A program made the translations under genes and the position numbers. The notes beneath the pieces were generated by a model, which did not search any database, was not told where the DNA came from, and saw only the letters and a program-made list of their open reading frames with translations. From NCBI RefSeq assembly GCF_030433675.1, contig NZ_JAROCB010000001.1:124001-188000 (forward strand): a DNA stretch of 64,000 nt, read 5' to 3'. Shown one piece after another: positions 16,006-25,121 of this stretch; the first letter of the stretch is position 1, and each line of letters opens with the position of its first letter. The DNA comes from Leifsonia virtsii (GTDB taxonomy: Bacteria > Actinomycetota > Actinomycetes > Actinomycetales > Microbacteriaceae).

Positions 16006-16086
16006 CGAAAAGTGGGTACCTTCGTCCGGGAAGTTTTGAGTCCGACGGCCGGTTGCCGCTGAAGTAACCGATCGAAAGGATCCCCC

Positions 16087-16956
16087 ATGACCATCGTCGT
16101 CACCGGAGCAACCGGCCACCTCGGCCGTCTCGTCGTCGAGTCCCTGCTCGAGCGCGGCGTCCCCGCTGCCGACATCCGCGCCCTCGGCCGTCGCGCCGAG
16201 CGTCTCGCGCCTCTCGCCGAGCGCGGCGTCGAGACCGCGGTCATCGACTTCGAGCGCCCCGAGACGCTCGACGAGGCCTTCCGCGGCGCCGACGCGCTGC
16301 TCCTGGTGTCCGGCTCGGAGGTGGGCAACCGCATCCCGCAGCACCGCAACGCCATCGACGCGGCCGTGCGCGCCGGAGTCGGCCGCATCGTCTACACGAG
16401 CGCGCCGAAGGCCAGCGACACCGCGCTCATCCTCGCGCCGGAGCACGCGGAGACCGAGCGTCTGCTCGCGGCCTCCGGCCTGCCGACGACCATCCTGCGC
16501 AACAACTGGTACACCGAGAACTACGTCGGCACCCTCGACCAGGCGGCGGCGACCGGCGAGATCGTGGGCAGCGCAGGCGAGGGGCGGGTTGCGAGCGCGC
16601 CGCGCGCCGACTACGCGGAGGCCACCGCGGTCGTGCTGACGACTCCGGGCCACGAGGGCGCCGTCTACGAGCTGAGCGGCGACGTCGCCTGGACGTTCGA
16701 CGAGCTCGCCGCCGTCGCCTCCGAACTGCTCGGGCGCGACGTCGTCTACCGCCCGGTCTCGCCGGAGGAGCACGCGGCCGCGCTCACCGCAGCCGGGCTC
16801 GACGAGGGCACGGTCGGCTTCGTCGTCGCGCTCGACGGCAACATCCGCGACGGGCTGCTCGGGGAGGCGTCGCCGACGCTCGCCGAGCTGATCGGCCGCC
16901 CGACCACCTCGCTCAGCGAGGGGCTCGCGAAGGCGCGCGAGGCGTCCGCCGCCTGA
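16087..16956 (+). CDS. NmrA-like NAD(P)H:quinone oxidoreductase
   Basis: A 289-residue atypical short-chain dehydrogenase. The nucleotide-binding motif MTIVVTGATGHLGRLVVESLL starts at residue 1, and the YtfG/QOR2-type body has LLLVSGSEVGNRIPQHRNAIDAA, the RNNWYTENY active-region motif and a small C-terminal substrate domain. Such enzymes reduce quinones with NADPH and protect against quinone stress. Divergent from the HxlR-type regulator, which probably represses it until an electrophile modifies the regulator's cysteine. ATG start with AAAGGA seven bases before. It ends ahead of two GC-rich hairpins. Confidence 0.88.
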   Translation: MTIVVTGATGHLGRLVVESLLERGVPAADIRALGRRAERLAPLAERGVETAVIDFERPETLDEAFRGADALLLVSGSEVGNRIPQHRNAIDAAVRAGVGRIVYTSAPKASDTALILAPEHAETERLLAASGLPTTILRNNWYTENYVGTLDQAAATGEIVGSAGEGRVASAPRADYAEATAVVLTTPGHEGAVYELSGDVAWTFDELAAVASELLGRDVVYRPVSPEEHAAALTAAGLDEGTVGFVVALDGNIRDGLLGEASPTLAELIGRPTTSLSEGLAKAREASAA

Positions 16957-16965
16957 CGCGCGACC

Positions 16966-17005
16966 GCGTCGGCGCCGGTGGGGTCGGCCCCGCCGGCGCC
17001 GACGC
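16966..17005. terminator. 13-bp perfect GC hairpin after the quinone oxidoreductase
   Basis: GCGTCGGCGCCGG (16966-16978) and its exact complement (16993-17005) with a 14-base loop, between converging genes. A second stem follows at 17033. Confidence 0.6.
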
Positions 17006-17032
17006 GATGCGGCTCGGTGCTCCTGCGGGGCG

Positions 17033-17081
17033 CGACTGCGGCCTCCCGTAACGTCTGCGGGCGCGCGCGGCGCCGCAGTCG
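17033..17081. terminator. 10-bp perfect hairpin before the DUF6264-like gene end
   Basis: CGACTGCGGC (17033-17042) pairs perfectly with GCCGCAGTCG (17072-17081). It faces the end of the leftward gene at 17109 and probably terminates it. Confidence 0.5.
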
Positions 17082-17108
17082 TTCCGCAGCGCAGTAGTCA
17101 CTCGCGGG

Positions 17109-17735
17109 TCAGGGGGTCGGGCTGGGGGAGGTCGGGGGCGTGGTCCCGCTGTAGAAACCGAGCAGCACCGGGTCGGTCGCGAGCACGGCCCCGGCGAAGA
17201 TGAGCAGCGCCACCATCGCCACGATGCCCGCGACCAGCGGCACCCAGAACGCCAGGCGGCGCTTCACCAGCAGCCACGCGGCGATGCCCGCCGAGACGGC
17301 CCAGACAGCGGCCATCGTGATCGAGCCGGCGAACACCAGCGAGCCGACGACCGGCGCAGGCGTGTACTGGCCGAGGTTGTTGGTGCTGTGCAGCAGCTGC
17401 ATCGACGCGGGGATCGCCTGCAAGGTGGCGATCGAGTACGACATCCCGAAGAAGCCGAACACGGTCAGCAGGATGGTGAGGGTCAGATTCCAGGTCGGCG
17501 CAGGCCGCTCGGGCCGGGCGTTCTGGCTGTAGTACGGGCCATCGGACGGACCAGGACCGCCGTACGGCGCGGCCGGCGACGGCTGCTGCGGCGCGTCCGT
17601 GTCGTCCTCGGCGACGCGCCGTGAGGTGTCGAGCCGGTCAGCGTCCTCCGGCGGATGCCACACCCACCCGGGCGGCGCGAGCTCGCCGTACCGGGGCCGC
17701 GGCCGGTCGTCCGGCTGCTGTTCCTGCTCGGCCAT
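17109..17735 (-). CDS. DUF6264-like membrane protein
   Basis: A 208-residue membrane protein. The hydrophilic N-terminus of about 70 residues is rich in Pro, Asp and Gln (RPRPRYGELAPPGWVWHPP), followed by four transmembrane segments (LTLTILLTVFGFFGMSYSI, VVGSLVFAGSITMAAVWAVSAGIAAWLL, LAFWVPLVAGIVAMVALLIFAGAVL) and a short Ser/Pro-rich tail. The RPRPxYGE start followed by a proline-rich linker and four helices resembles the DUF6264 family found in Microbacteriaceae; function unknown. It is downstream of fba on the same strand with 66 bases between, so it may share the fba transcript. Confidence 0.6.
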   Translation of the reverse strand: MAEQEQQPDDRPRPRYGELAPPGWVWHPPEDADRLDTSRRVAEDDTDAPQQPSPAAPYGGPGPSDGPYYSQNARPERPAPTWNLTLTILLTVFGFFGMSYSIATLQAIPASMQLLHSTNNLGQYTPAPVVGSLVFAGSITMAAVWAVSAGIAAWLLVKRRLAFWVPLVAGIVAMVALLIFAGAVLATDPVLLGFYSGTTPPTSPSPTP

Positions 17736-17801
17736 GCCGGCGGCTCCTTGCTGATCTGGATGGTGGTGCGGGCGGCGGGGATGCCCCGCCGCCCGTGCGG
17801 C

Positions 17802-18830
<1,029 letters not shown>

Positions 18831-18866
18831 TGCAGCTCCTTGGGGATCGGTGTGTCGAACGCCCTC

Positions 18867-18872
18867 ATCATA
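18867..18872 (-). promoter_or_regulatory. -10 box of fba
   Basis: TATGAT on the minus strand, one base from the TATAAT consensus, giving an mRNA leader of about 30 bases that includes the AAGGAG site. Confidence 0.6.
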
Positions 18873-18974
18873 CCGGCGCGCCCGGAGCGGGTCCGGGGCG
18901 GGTCCGGGGCGGGCCGCGTGCTCACGCCGCGTGAACGTCCGTGCATAACTCCTCACGCCGCGCGGGGCCGCGGA

Positions 18975-18980
18975 TACACT
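18975..18980 (+). promoter_or_regulatory. -10 box of glpX
   Basis: TACACT on the plus strand, about 105 bases before the glpX start, leaving a leader of roughly 100 bases. The divergent spacer also carries a direct repeat of GGGTCCGGGGC near 18890. Confidence 0.4.
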
Positions 18981-19084
18981 GGCAGCGTCCGGCCGCAGAC
19001 GCCGCCCGGCCGGTGCGCCGGCGGGACGGGCACGCCGAGCCGGGATCGACGACGACGTTCCGAATCCGTCCGGGAGGACCCATC

Positions 19085-20086
19085 ATGACCAGCACCGACA
19101 CCGCATCCCACTTCACGCACCCGGACCGGAACCTCGCGATGGAGTTGGTGCGGGCGACCGAGGCGGCGGCCATCCGCGCGACTCCGTGGATCGGGCGCGG
19201 CGACAAGAACGCGGCCGACGGTGCTGCGGTGGATGCGATGCGCAAGTTCCTCGGGACGGTCAACTTCGACGGCGTGATCGTGATCGGCGAGGGCGAGAAG
19301 GACCACGCGCCCATGCTGTTCAACGGCGAGCACGTCGGCAACGGGCGGGGACCGGCGGTGGACATCGCGGTCGACCCGATCGACGGCACCTCGCTGACCG
19401 CGGCGGGCCGTCAGAACGCGCTGTCGGTGATCGCGGTCTCCGACCGGGGGTCGATGCTGGACGCGTCGAGCGTGTTCCGCATGAACAAGATCGTGACCGG
19501 CCCGGCGGGACACGGTGTCGTGGACCTGTCGCAGTCGATCGGGGAGAACATCCGTGCACTGGCGAAGGCGCTGGGCAAGCCGGTCTCGGAGATCCGGGTG
19601 GCGGTGCTCGACCGGCCGCGGCACGAGGAGCTGATCGAGGAGATCCGCGCGGCGGGAGCGGGGACGCGGCTGCTGCTCGACGGCGACGTCGCGGGCGGCA
19701 TCAACGCGGCCCGGTACGAGTCGCGGATCGACATGTGCGTCGGTATCGGCGGCAGCCCGGAGGGTGTGATCACGGCGGCGGCGATCAAGGCCCTCGGCGG
19801 CTTCATGCAGGGCATGCTGGCGCCGAGCGACGACGAGGAGCGGGCCAAGGGGATCGCCGCGGGGCTGAAGATGGACACCATCCTGAGCGCCGACGACCTG
19901 GTGCAGGGGGACAACACGTTCTTCGTCGCCACCGGCGTGACCGACGGCGGTCTGGTCGAGGGCGTGCGCCGGAAGGGCCCGATCATCCGCACCGAGTCGA
20001 TCGTGCTGCGCTCGAAGTCGGGCACCGCCCGCCGGGTGATCGCCGACCACCTCGCCGAGAAGTGGCTGGAGCCCGACCAGCTCTGA
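19085..20086 (+). CDS. glpX: class II fructose-1,6-bisphosphatase
   Basis: Hydrolyses fructose 1,6-bisphosphate to fructose 6-phosphate, the irreversible step of gluconeogenesis. The 333-residue protein has the GlpX motifs RNLAMELVRATEAAAIRATPWIGRGDKNAADGAAVDAMR, GEGEKDHAPMLFNGE (metal site) and DIAVDPIDGTSLTA, plus GIGGSPEGVITAAAIKALGG. ATG at 19085 with GGGAGGA ahead; the upstream in-frame extension has no family character. In mycobacteria GlpX is the main fructose bisphosphatase and fumC lies beside it; here fumC is about 7 kb away and fba is the immediate divergent partner. Confidence 0.95.
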   Translation: MTSTDTASHFTHPDRNLAMELVRATEAAAIRATPWIGRGDKNAADGAAVDAMRKFLGTVNFDGVIVIGEGEKDHAPMLFNGEHVGNGRGPAVDIAVDPIDGTSLTAAGRQNALSVIAVSDRGSMLDASSVFRMNKIVTGPAGHGVVDLSQSIGENIRALAKALGKPVSEIRVAVLDRPRHEELIEEIRAAGAGTRLLLDGDVAGGINAARYESRIDMCVGIGGSPEGVITAAAIKALGGFMQGMLAPSDDEERAKGIAAGLKMDTILSADDLVQGDNTFFVATGVTDGGLVEGVRRKGPIIRTESIVLRSKSGTARRVIADHLAEKWLEPDQL

Positions 20087-20096
20087 CCCGCCGCCT

Positions 20097-20169
20097 TTCG
20101 TGACGGATGGTCGCGATTCGTGGCGAATCGCCGCGATTCGTGACGAACGGTCGCGATTCGTCACGAATC
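20097..20169. repeat. array of four TTCGTSACGAA palindromes at 20-bp spacing
   Basis: Palindromes begin at 20097, 20117, 20137 and 20157, exactly 20 bases apart: TTCGTGACGGA, TTCGTGGCGAA, TTCGTGACGAA, TTCGTCACGAA. The spacers are variants of TGGTCGCGA. The last two can also fold as a perfect 13-bp hairpin (20135-20147 with 20157-20169). It lies between convergent glpX and rmuC. A related array is at 54441-54495. It may be a terminator or a protein-binding array. Confidence 0.7.
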
Positions 20170-20176
20170 CGCGCTG

Positions 20177-21577
20177 CTACGCGACCCCGGGCTCCTCGGC
20201 GTCGGTGGCGGCACGGCCGCGCTCCTTCTCTTCGAGCGCGAACGTGTCGATGCCGTGCAGGTCGCGCGGCTCCAGCTCGCTCACGAGCTCGAAGGCGGTG
20301 AGCTCGCGCGGAGCCTCCTCGATGCCCTCCATCACACCGATCACCTTCGACTCGTCGAGGGCGTTCAGCTTGCGCGCGGCCGGGAAGACCTGGCGCTCGA
20401 AGGATCCGACGAAGCCGTTGTAGTCCTTGACCGTGCGCTCCAGCGACCGGCCCAGCTTCTCGATGTGGCCCGCGGTCGTCGACAGTCGGCTGTAGAGCGT
20501 GCGGCTCAGGTCGAACAGCTGCTTCGCCTCCTGCGTCAGCACATCCTGCTGCCAGCTGAACGCGACCGTCTTGAGCACCGACCACAGCGTCACGGGGGAG
20601 GCCAGCGCGACGCGCTTGCCGAACGCGAACTCCATGATCGACGGGTCGGCCTCGAGCGCGGACGACACCAGCGACTCGCTGGGGATGAACGCGATGACCA
20701 ACTCGGGCGAAGACTCCAGCCCGGTCCAGTACGCCTTGTTGCCCAGCGTCGTGATGTGGTCGCGCACGGCCTTGACGTGCTGCTTGAGCAGCGCCTCGCG
20801 CTGAGCGCCTTCCGGACCGGTGGCGGTCGCCGGGATCTGACTGGCCTCCAGGTAGGCGTTGAACGGCACCTTCGCGTCGAGCGCGATGCTCTTGCCGCCG
20901 GGAAGCCGGATGATCATGTCGGGCCGGCCCGCGCCGGACTCCGAGTGGATGCTCGACTGCACATCGAAGTCCACGCGCTCGAGCAGTCCCGCGGCCTCCA
21001 CGACGCTGCGCAGCTGGGTCTCGCCCCACACACCGCGGGTGCTGTTCGACCGGAGCGCGGATGCCAGGGCCTCCGCGGTGCTGCGCAGTCGCTCCTCCGA
21101 CTCCGCCGCCGACCGCAGCTGCTGGGCGAGCTGCCCGTGCTGCTGGTTGCGCTGCGTCTCCAGCTCGACGACCTTGCGCTGCATGTCTGTCAGGCTCTCG
21201 CGCACGGGGGCGAGCGCCTGCAGCACCTTGCTCTCCGCACGCTCCCGTTCGGCCTGAGCCTCGGTCTCGGCGCGGTGTCGCTCCACCGTCTCGCGGTACT
21301 GCTGCTGGGCGGCCACGAGCTGCTCCTGCAGCGCGTCGACGCGGCTCTGCGCCCCGGCGAGGTCGGCGCGGATCTCCGCCTGCACCGCGGCCTCGGCCGC
21401 CCGCACCTCGGCGAGTTCCGCCTGGTGCTGCGCCGCCAGGACGGCCGGGTCGACCGTCGGCGCGGCGGGCTCGGCGGCGGTGCGCGAGCGCAGGAGCTTC
21501 GCCACCGCGAAGCCGCCGCCGACGGCGCCGGCGACGAGGCCGATCAGAAGGCCGAGGAGAAGGGCGAGGATGTCCAT
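20177..21577 (-). CDS. rmuC: DNA recombination protein RmuC
   Basis: A 466-residue protein with an N-terminal membrane anchor (MDILALLLGLLIGLVAGAVGGGFAVAKLL), a coiled coil of about 150 residues rich in Gln, Glu and Ala, and the C-terminal RmuC core related to PD-(D/E)XK nucleases (VDFDVQSSIHSESGAGRPDMIIRLPGGKSIALDAKVPFNAYLEA, with the GRPDMI and LDAKVPF catalytic motifs). RmuC limits inversions at short inverted repeats and is thought to cut recombination intermediates. That is notable in a genome with so many intergenic inverted repeats, although no link is shown. ATG start at 21577. Confidence 0.93.
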   Translation of the reverse strand: MDILALLLGLLIGLVAGAVGGGFAVAKLLRSRTAAEPAAPTVDPAVLAAQHQAELAEVRAAEAAVQAEIRADLAGAQSRVDALQEQLVAAQQQYRETVERHRAETEAQAERERAESKVLQALAPVRESLTDMQRKVVELETQRNQQHGQLAQQLRSAAESEERLRSTAEALASALRSNSTRGVWGETQLRSVVEAAGLLERVDFDVQSSIHSESGAGRPDMIIRLPGGKSIALDAKVPFNAYLEASQIPATATGPEGAQREALLKQHVKAVRDHITTLGNKAYWTGLESSPELVIAFIPSESLVSSALEADPSIMEFAFGKRVALASPVTLWSVLKTVAFSWQQDVLTQEAKQLFDLSRTLYSRLSTTAGHIEKLGRSLERTVKDYNGFVGSFERQVFPAARKLNALDESKVIGVMEGIEEAPRELTAFELVSELEPRDLHGIDTFALEEKERGRAATDAEEPGVA

Positions 21578-21665
21578 GCCCTCAGTGTGTCAGCCCCCTC
21601 CGACACTGCGTCCTTCCGCGCCCCGCGCGTCCCGTCGAGGGGTGAGAAGATGCACGAATCCGTGC

Positions 21666-21692
21666 CGAGTTGCGACAAGATGTCGCCACTCG
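21666..21692. terminator. 12-bp hairpin after the DnaQ-like exonuclease
   Basis: CGAGTTGCGACA and TGTCGCCACTCG pair with one mismatch around a three-base loop, just past the stop of the leftward exonuclease gene. Probable terminator without a U-tract. Confidence 0.5.
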
Positions 21693-21701
21693 ATCGACCG
21701 A

Positions 21702-22283
21702 TCAGGCGGCGACGGGGATGCCGATGCGGCCGAGTCGCGCGCCGGTCAGGCCGGCGAGGTCTTCGACCGTCGCCGCCTCGTGGTGGCGCGCGGCGTGGAT
21801 GACGATGGCCGCGCACGCCTCCGCGTCGGCCAGGGCGTCGTGGTGCTGGAAGCCGTCGAACCCGGCCGCCATCGCAGCGACCGGAAGCCGGTACGAGTCG
21901 AGAGTGTAGGTGCGCCGGGCGACCTGAAGGCTGCACAGGTAGCTGTACTCCGGGCAGGCCACGAACGTCGCAGCGCAGGCCGCGCGGATCACGCCCATGT
22001 CGAATCCCGCGTTGTGCGCCACGAGGTGGTCGTCCTCCGCGAACTCCACCAGGTCGGCGAGCTGGTCCACCCAGCCGGCCGCGTCCGCCACCTGCTCCGG
22101 GCGAATGCCGTGGATGCGCACGTTCCACTCCTGGAACTGGTCGTGCCCGAGCGGCGGCCGGATGAACCACCCCGCCCGATCGACCACCTTGCCGTCTCTG
22201 ACCTTCACCAGGCCGACCGAGCAGGCCGACGCGGGGGAGGAGTTGGCGGTCTCGAAGTCGATGGCGGTGAAGTTCAGGCTCAC
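21702..22283 (-). CDS. 3'-5' exonuclease (DnaQ-like, DEDDh type)
   Basis: A 193-residue exonuclease of the DEDDh superfamily, similar to the DNA polymerase III epsilon proofreading subunit but free-standing. Exo I is FTAIDFETANSSPASACSVG (Asp and Glu metal ligands), Exo II is LVAHNAGFDMGVIRAA, and Exo III is HHDALADAEACAAIVI with the histidine that marks the DEDDh subtype. Start is GTG at 22283, the only reasonable one before the catalytic strand; the ribosome-binding site is weak. Likely acts in DNA repair or RNA trimming; target unknown. Confidence 0.9.
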   Translation of the reverse strand: MSLNFTAIDFETANSSPASACSVGLVKVRDGKVVDRAGWFIRPPLGHDQFQEWNVRIHGIRPEQVADAAGWVDQLADLVEFAEDDHLVAHNAGFDMGVIRAACAATFVACPEYSYLCSLQVARRTYTLDSYRLPVAAMAAGFDGFQHHDALADAEACAAIVIHAARHHEAATVEDLAGLTGARLGRIGIPVAA

Positions 22284-22366
22284 GTCGCCACTCTCACACG
22301 GCCCACCGACGCCGCCGCGCATCCCGCCCGCGCGCCGCGCGCTTCCGTGGTCGTCGCGCCGGGATC

Positions 22367-22421
22367 GAGTTGCACGTCGTGGTCGGAATCCGCCTTGAAT
22401 ATCGACCACTACGTGCAGCTC
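22367..22421. repeat. 19-bp inverted repeat in a divergent spacer
   Basis: Arms 22367-22385 and 22403-22421 pair at 17 of 19 positions around a 17-base loop. Unlike the other hairpins here it lies between two diverging gene starts, so terminator function is unlikely unless it blocks read-through from antisense transcription. It is 36 bases before the -10 box of the methyltransferase. Confidence 0.55.
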
Positions 22422-22456
22422 GCCGAGGATTCCGGGCGGGTCGCGGTGCCGCCGCG

Positions 22457-22462
22457 TAGCAT
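22457..22462 (+). promoter_or_regulatory. -10 box of a leaderless methyltransferase transcript
   Basis: TAGCAT, seven bases, then ATG at 22470. No Shine-Dalgarno sequence is present. Confidence 0.55.
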
Positions 22463-22469
22463 CGGCGAC

Positions 22470-23216
22470 ATGCGACCCCGACAGCAGCGCGACCTCCACG
22501 CAGCCTCCTTCGACCGGGCGGCCGACGTCTACGACGCGTCCCGTCCGTCCTATCCGGCGGACGCGGTCAGCTGGCTCCTCGACGGCGTCGAGGGTCCGGT
22601 GCTCGACCTGGGAGCAGGCACCGGCAAACTGACCGCGGCTCTCGTCGAGCGGGGCAGGGACGTGACCGCGGTCGATCCGTCGCCCGAGATGCTGCGGGTG
22701 CTGCGCGACCGGCTGCCCGGGGTGGAGGCGATGGAGGGCACGGCGGAACGCATCCCGACGCCCGACGGGGCCTTCGGGCTGGTCGTCGTCGCCCAGGCCT
22801 GGCACTGGGTGGATGCCGACCTGGCGGTCCCCGAGGTTGCGCGTGTGCTCCGTCCGGGCGGCCGGCTCGGGCTGATCTGGAACGAGCGCGACGAGAGCGT
22901 CGGCTGGGTGCGGGAACTCGGCCAGCTCATGGACGCCGGCACCGCCGCCTTCGACGACGAGAGCGAGCCCGTCGTCCCCGCGCCGTTCGGTCCGCTCGAG
23001 AAGCACCAGACCAGCTGGGTGCAGCCGCTGACGCACGACGGGCTGCTCGACCTCGCCCGGTCGCGCAGTTACTTCATCACGAAGGATGCGGATGCGCAGG
23101 CCGCCGTCATCCAATCGCTCCGCCGGCTGCTGCGCGAGCACCCCGACCTGGCCGGGCACGACGTGATCGAGCTGCCGTACGTCACGCGCTCGTACCGCAC
23201 GGCTCTCGGAGCGTGA
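22470..23216 (+). CDS. class I SAM-dependent methyltransferase
   Basis: A 248-residue cytoplasmic methyltransferase of the methyltransferase 11 / UbiE-like group. Motif I is VLDLGAGTGKLTAALVERG (about 45-63), the acidic ribose-binding residue follows in VTAVDPSPEMLRVL, and later come FGLVVVAQAWHWVDAD and VLRPGGRLGLIWNERDES. The sequence FDRAADVYDASRPSYPADAVSWL at the start is typical of this subgroup. Its substrate is unknown. ATG at 22470 is chosen because a TAGCAT box stands seven bases before it; the long in-frame region upstream is the exonuclease antisense. Confidence 0.88.
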   Translation: MRPRQQRDLHAASFDRAADVYDASRPSYPADAVSWLLDGVEGPVLDLGAGTGKLTAALVERGRDVTAVDPSPEMLRVLRDRLPGVEAMEGTAERIPTPDGAFGLVVVAQAWHWVDADLAVPEVARVLRPGGRLGLIWNERDESVGWVRELGQLMDAGTAAFDDESEPVVPAPFGPLEKHQTSWVQPLTHDGLLDLARSRSYFITKDADAQAAVIQSLRRLLREHPDLAGHDVIELPYVTRSYRTALGA

Positions 23217-23233
23217 TCCGACCGGCCCCCAAG

Positions 23234-23239
23234 TAGGAT
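23234..23239 (+). promoter_or_regulatory. -10 box of ychF
   Basis: TAGGAT with eight bases to the GTG start. Consistent with a leaderless or nearly leaderless mRNA. Confidence 0.5.
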
Positions 23240-23247
23240 GGACGACC

Positions 23248-24321
23248 GTGGCTCTCACTATCGGAATCGTCGGGCTGCCCAATGTGGGCAAGTCCACCCT
23301 GTTCAACGCGCTGACCAAGAACGACGCTCTGGCGGCGAACTACCCGTTCGCGACCATCGAGCCGAACGTCGGCGTGGTGAACCTGCCCGACCCGCGCCTC
23401 GACCGCCTGGCCGAGCTGTTCCACAGTGAGCGGATCGTCCCCGCCCCGGTATCGTTCGTCGACATCGCCGGGATCGTCAAGGGCGCGAGCGAGGGCGAGG
23501 GCCTCGGCAACAAGTTCCTCGCCAACATCCGCGAGGCCGACGCGATCGCCCAGGTGGTGCGCGGCTTCAGCGACGCGGACGTCGTGCACGTCGCGGGCAA
23601 GACCGACCCCGCCGGCGACATGGAGACCATCAACACCGAGCTCATCCTCGCCGACCTGCAGACGCTCGAGAAGGCGGAGCAGCGTTACGAGAAGGAGGTG
23701 AAGGGCCGGAAGCTTGAGCCGGTGGTCCTGGAGACCGCGCGCGCCGCGATCGCCTACCTCAACGACGGCAAGCCGCTGTCGACCTCCACGATCGACCTCG
23801 AGCCGGTCAAGGAGCTGGGCCTGCTCACGGCGAAGCCCTTCATCTACGTCTTCAACGTCGACGAGGACGTGCTCACCGACGAGTCCCGCCGCGCCGAGCT
23901 GGCGGCCCTCGTCGCCCCGGCCCAGGCGGTCTTCCTCGACGCCAAGCTCGAGTCGGAGCTGATCGACCTCGACCCGGCCGACGCCGCGGAGCTCCTCGCC
24001 TCCACGGGCCAGGAGGAGTCCGGCCTCGACCAGCTCGCCCGCATCGGGTTCGACACCCTGGGCCTTCAGACCTACCTGACCGCCGGCCCGAAGGAGGCGC
24101 GCGCCTGGACCATCCCGAAGGGCGCGAAGGCCCCGCAGGCGGCGGGTGTCATCCACACCGACTTCGAGAAGGGCTTCATCAAGGCCGAGGTCATCTCCTT
24201 CGACGACCTCATGGACGCCGGAAGCATCGCCGAGGCCCGCTCCCGCGGCAAGGCCCGCATGGAGGGCAAGGACTACGTCATGCAGGACGGCGACGTGGTC
24301 GAGTTCCGCTTCAACGTATAG
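23248..24321 (+). CDS. ychF: redox-regulated P-loop ATPase YchF/Ola1
   Basis: A universally conserved Obg-related P-loop NTPase that prefers ATP and associates with ribosomes. The 357-residue protein has G1 GIVGLPNVGKSTLFNALT, G2/G3 VSFVDIAGIVKGASEGEGLGNKFL, the altered G4 NVDEDVL (loss of NKxD, as in ATP-preferring YchF), an internal coiled coil and the C-terminal TGS domain (FLTAGPKEARAWTIPKGAKAPQAAGVIHTDFEKGFIKAEV). GTG start. Stands alone, with a 30-base gap to the DUF6188-like gene. In other bacteria YchF influences oxidative stress response and start-codon selection. Confidence 0.96.
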   Translation: MALTIGIVGLPNVGKSTLFNALTKNDALAANYPFATIEPNVGVVNLPDPRLDRLAELFHSERIVPAPVSFVDIAGIVKGASEGEGLGNKFLANIREADAIAQVVRGFSDADVVHVAGKTDPAGDMETINTELILADLQTLEKAEQRYEKEVKGRKLEPVVLETARAAIAYLNDGKPLSTSTIDLEPVKELGLLTAKPFIYVFNVDEDVLTDESRRAELAALVAPAQAVFLDAKLESELIDLDPADAAELLASTGQEESGLDQLARIGFDTLGLQTYLTAGPKEARAWTIPKGAKAPQAAGVIHTDFEKGFIKAEVISFDDLMDAGSIAEARSRGKARMEGKDYVMQDGDVVEFRFNV

Positions 24322-24351
24322 CTGACCTGGACTCTTGGTTGGATTGACCGC

Positions 24352-24759
24352 ATGACCGCGGCGCCTGCAAGTATGCCGATGAGGACCCGGGAGGGATGGA
24401 CGCTCGCCACCGACAGCGACGTGGTCCAAGTCAGGTTCGACCACGCTTTGACGTTGGTGCTCGACGGATCACTGGCCATCCGGATCGAGTGTCCGCTGGT
24501 CTATTTCGACGGACGCACGGAACGTACGGCGATACCGGGCAACGCAGAGTCCGTCGCCCCTCTGGCTGGTCTCTATGGAACACAGGTGCGCGAAGCGTCG
24601 ATCACCGCCGATGTGCTTCGGGTCGAGTTCCGCGGCGACCAGTGGCTTCGAGTCGCCCCCGACGACGACTTCGAGGCGTATTCGGTGACCTGGGACGGCC
24701 CGGAGGAGAAGCTGCTCATCGTGTGTATGCCAGGCGGAGGCCTCGCCGATTGGTCCTGA
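24352..24759 (+). CDS. DUF6188-like small protein
   Basis: A 135-residue soluble protein with a strongly beta-rich, acidic sequence: VVQVRFDHALTLVLDGSLAIRIECPLVYF, a linker, LAGLYGTQVREASITADVLRVEFRGDQWLRVAPDDDFEAYSVTW. This two-layer pattern ending in a W/Y-rich strand matches the DUF6188 family of actinobacteria, whose members often occur singly near polymorphic toxin remnants and may be immunity-like; no toxin is visible here. ATG at 24352 with no evident ribosome-binding site. Base composition is a little lower in GC than the flanking core genes. It opens a 4.5-kb patch of orphan and broken genes. Confidence 0.6.
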   Translation: MTAAPASMPMRTREGWTLATDSDVVQVRFDHALTLVLDGSLAIRIECPLVYFDGRTERTAIPGNAESVAPLAGLYGTQVREASITADVLRVEFRGDQWLRVAPDDDFEAYSVTWDGPEEKLLIVCMPGGGLADWS

Positions 24760-24884
24760 CCCGCGCGGTCGATTTCTTTGCGGGCACCCGGACCGCCATA
24801 GCCGGGATAATCAAGGCTATGAGTCGAACCGTCGGATTCGGACGTCGACCTCGAGCAGCGATGTCGCCGGGCTAGGTTGGGTCG

Positions 24885-25121
24885 ATGACGTTCAGTATCC
24901 GAACCGTCGCAAGAGAACTGGTCGAGTACCGAGAGGGCCACTCTTCGCACGTGTTCATCGGGGCTTGGGGTGTGTCACCACCCGTTCTCTAGCTGCCGCG
25001 GGCCGAGGACTGGGATCGCGTCGTTCCCGAGGCGTTTCGCGGGAGGCACGATGAGATCATCGACCGGCTTCGGGCCGACCCCTTCAGCCGGGGGATCCGG
25101 TTCGTGGACGCATACGCGTGA
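24885..25121 (+). pseudogene. small orphan gene interrupted by an in-frame TAG
   Basis: From ATG 24885 the frame reads MTFSIRTVARELVEYREGHS and on to a TAG at 24990-24992 after 35 codons. The same frame continues with protein-like sequence (LPRAEDWDRVVPEAFRGRHD, then a DEIIDRLRADPFSRG segment) to a TGA at 25119-25121, for 78 codons in total. Both halves have the amino-acid composition of one soluble protein, so this looks like a gene disabled by one nonsense change (for example from GAG or CAG). A sequencing error or amber suppression are alternatives. I do not recognise the family. The rest of 24760-25207 shows only a 7-bp hairpin (24797-24803 with 24815-24821). Confidence 0.55.

Noticed and set aside
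20097-20169. CRISPR array
   Set aside because: The 20-bp period has no spacer diversity, the repeat is palindromic, there are only four units and no cas genes nearby.
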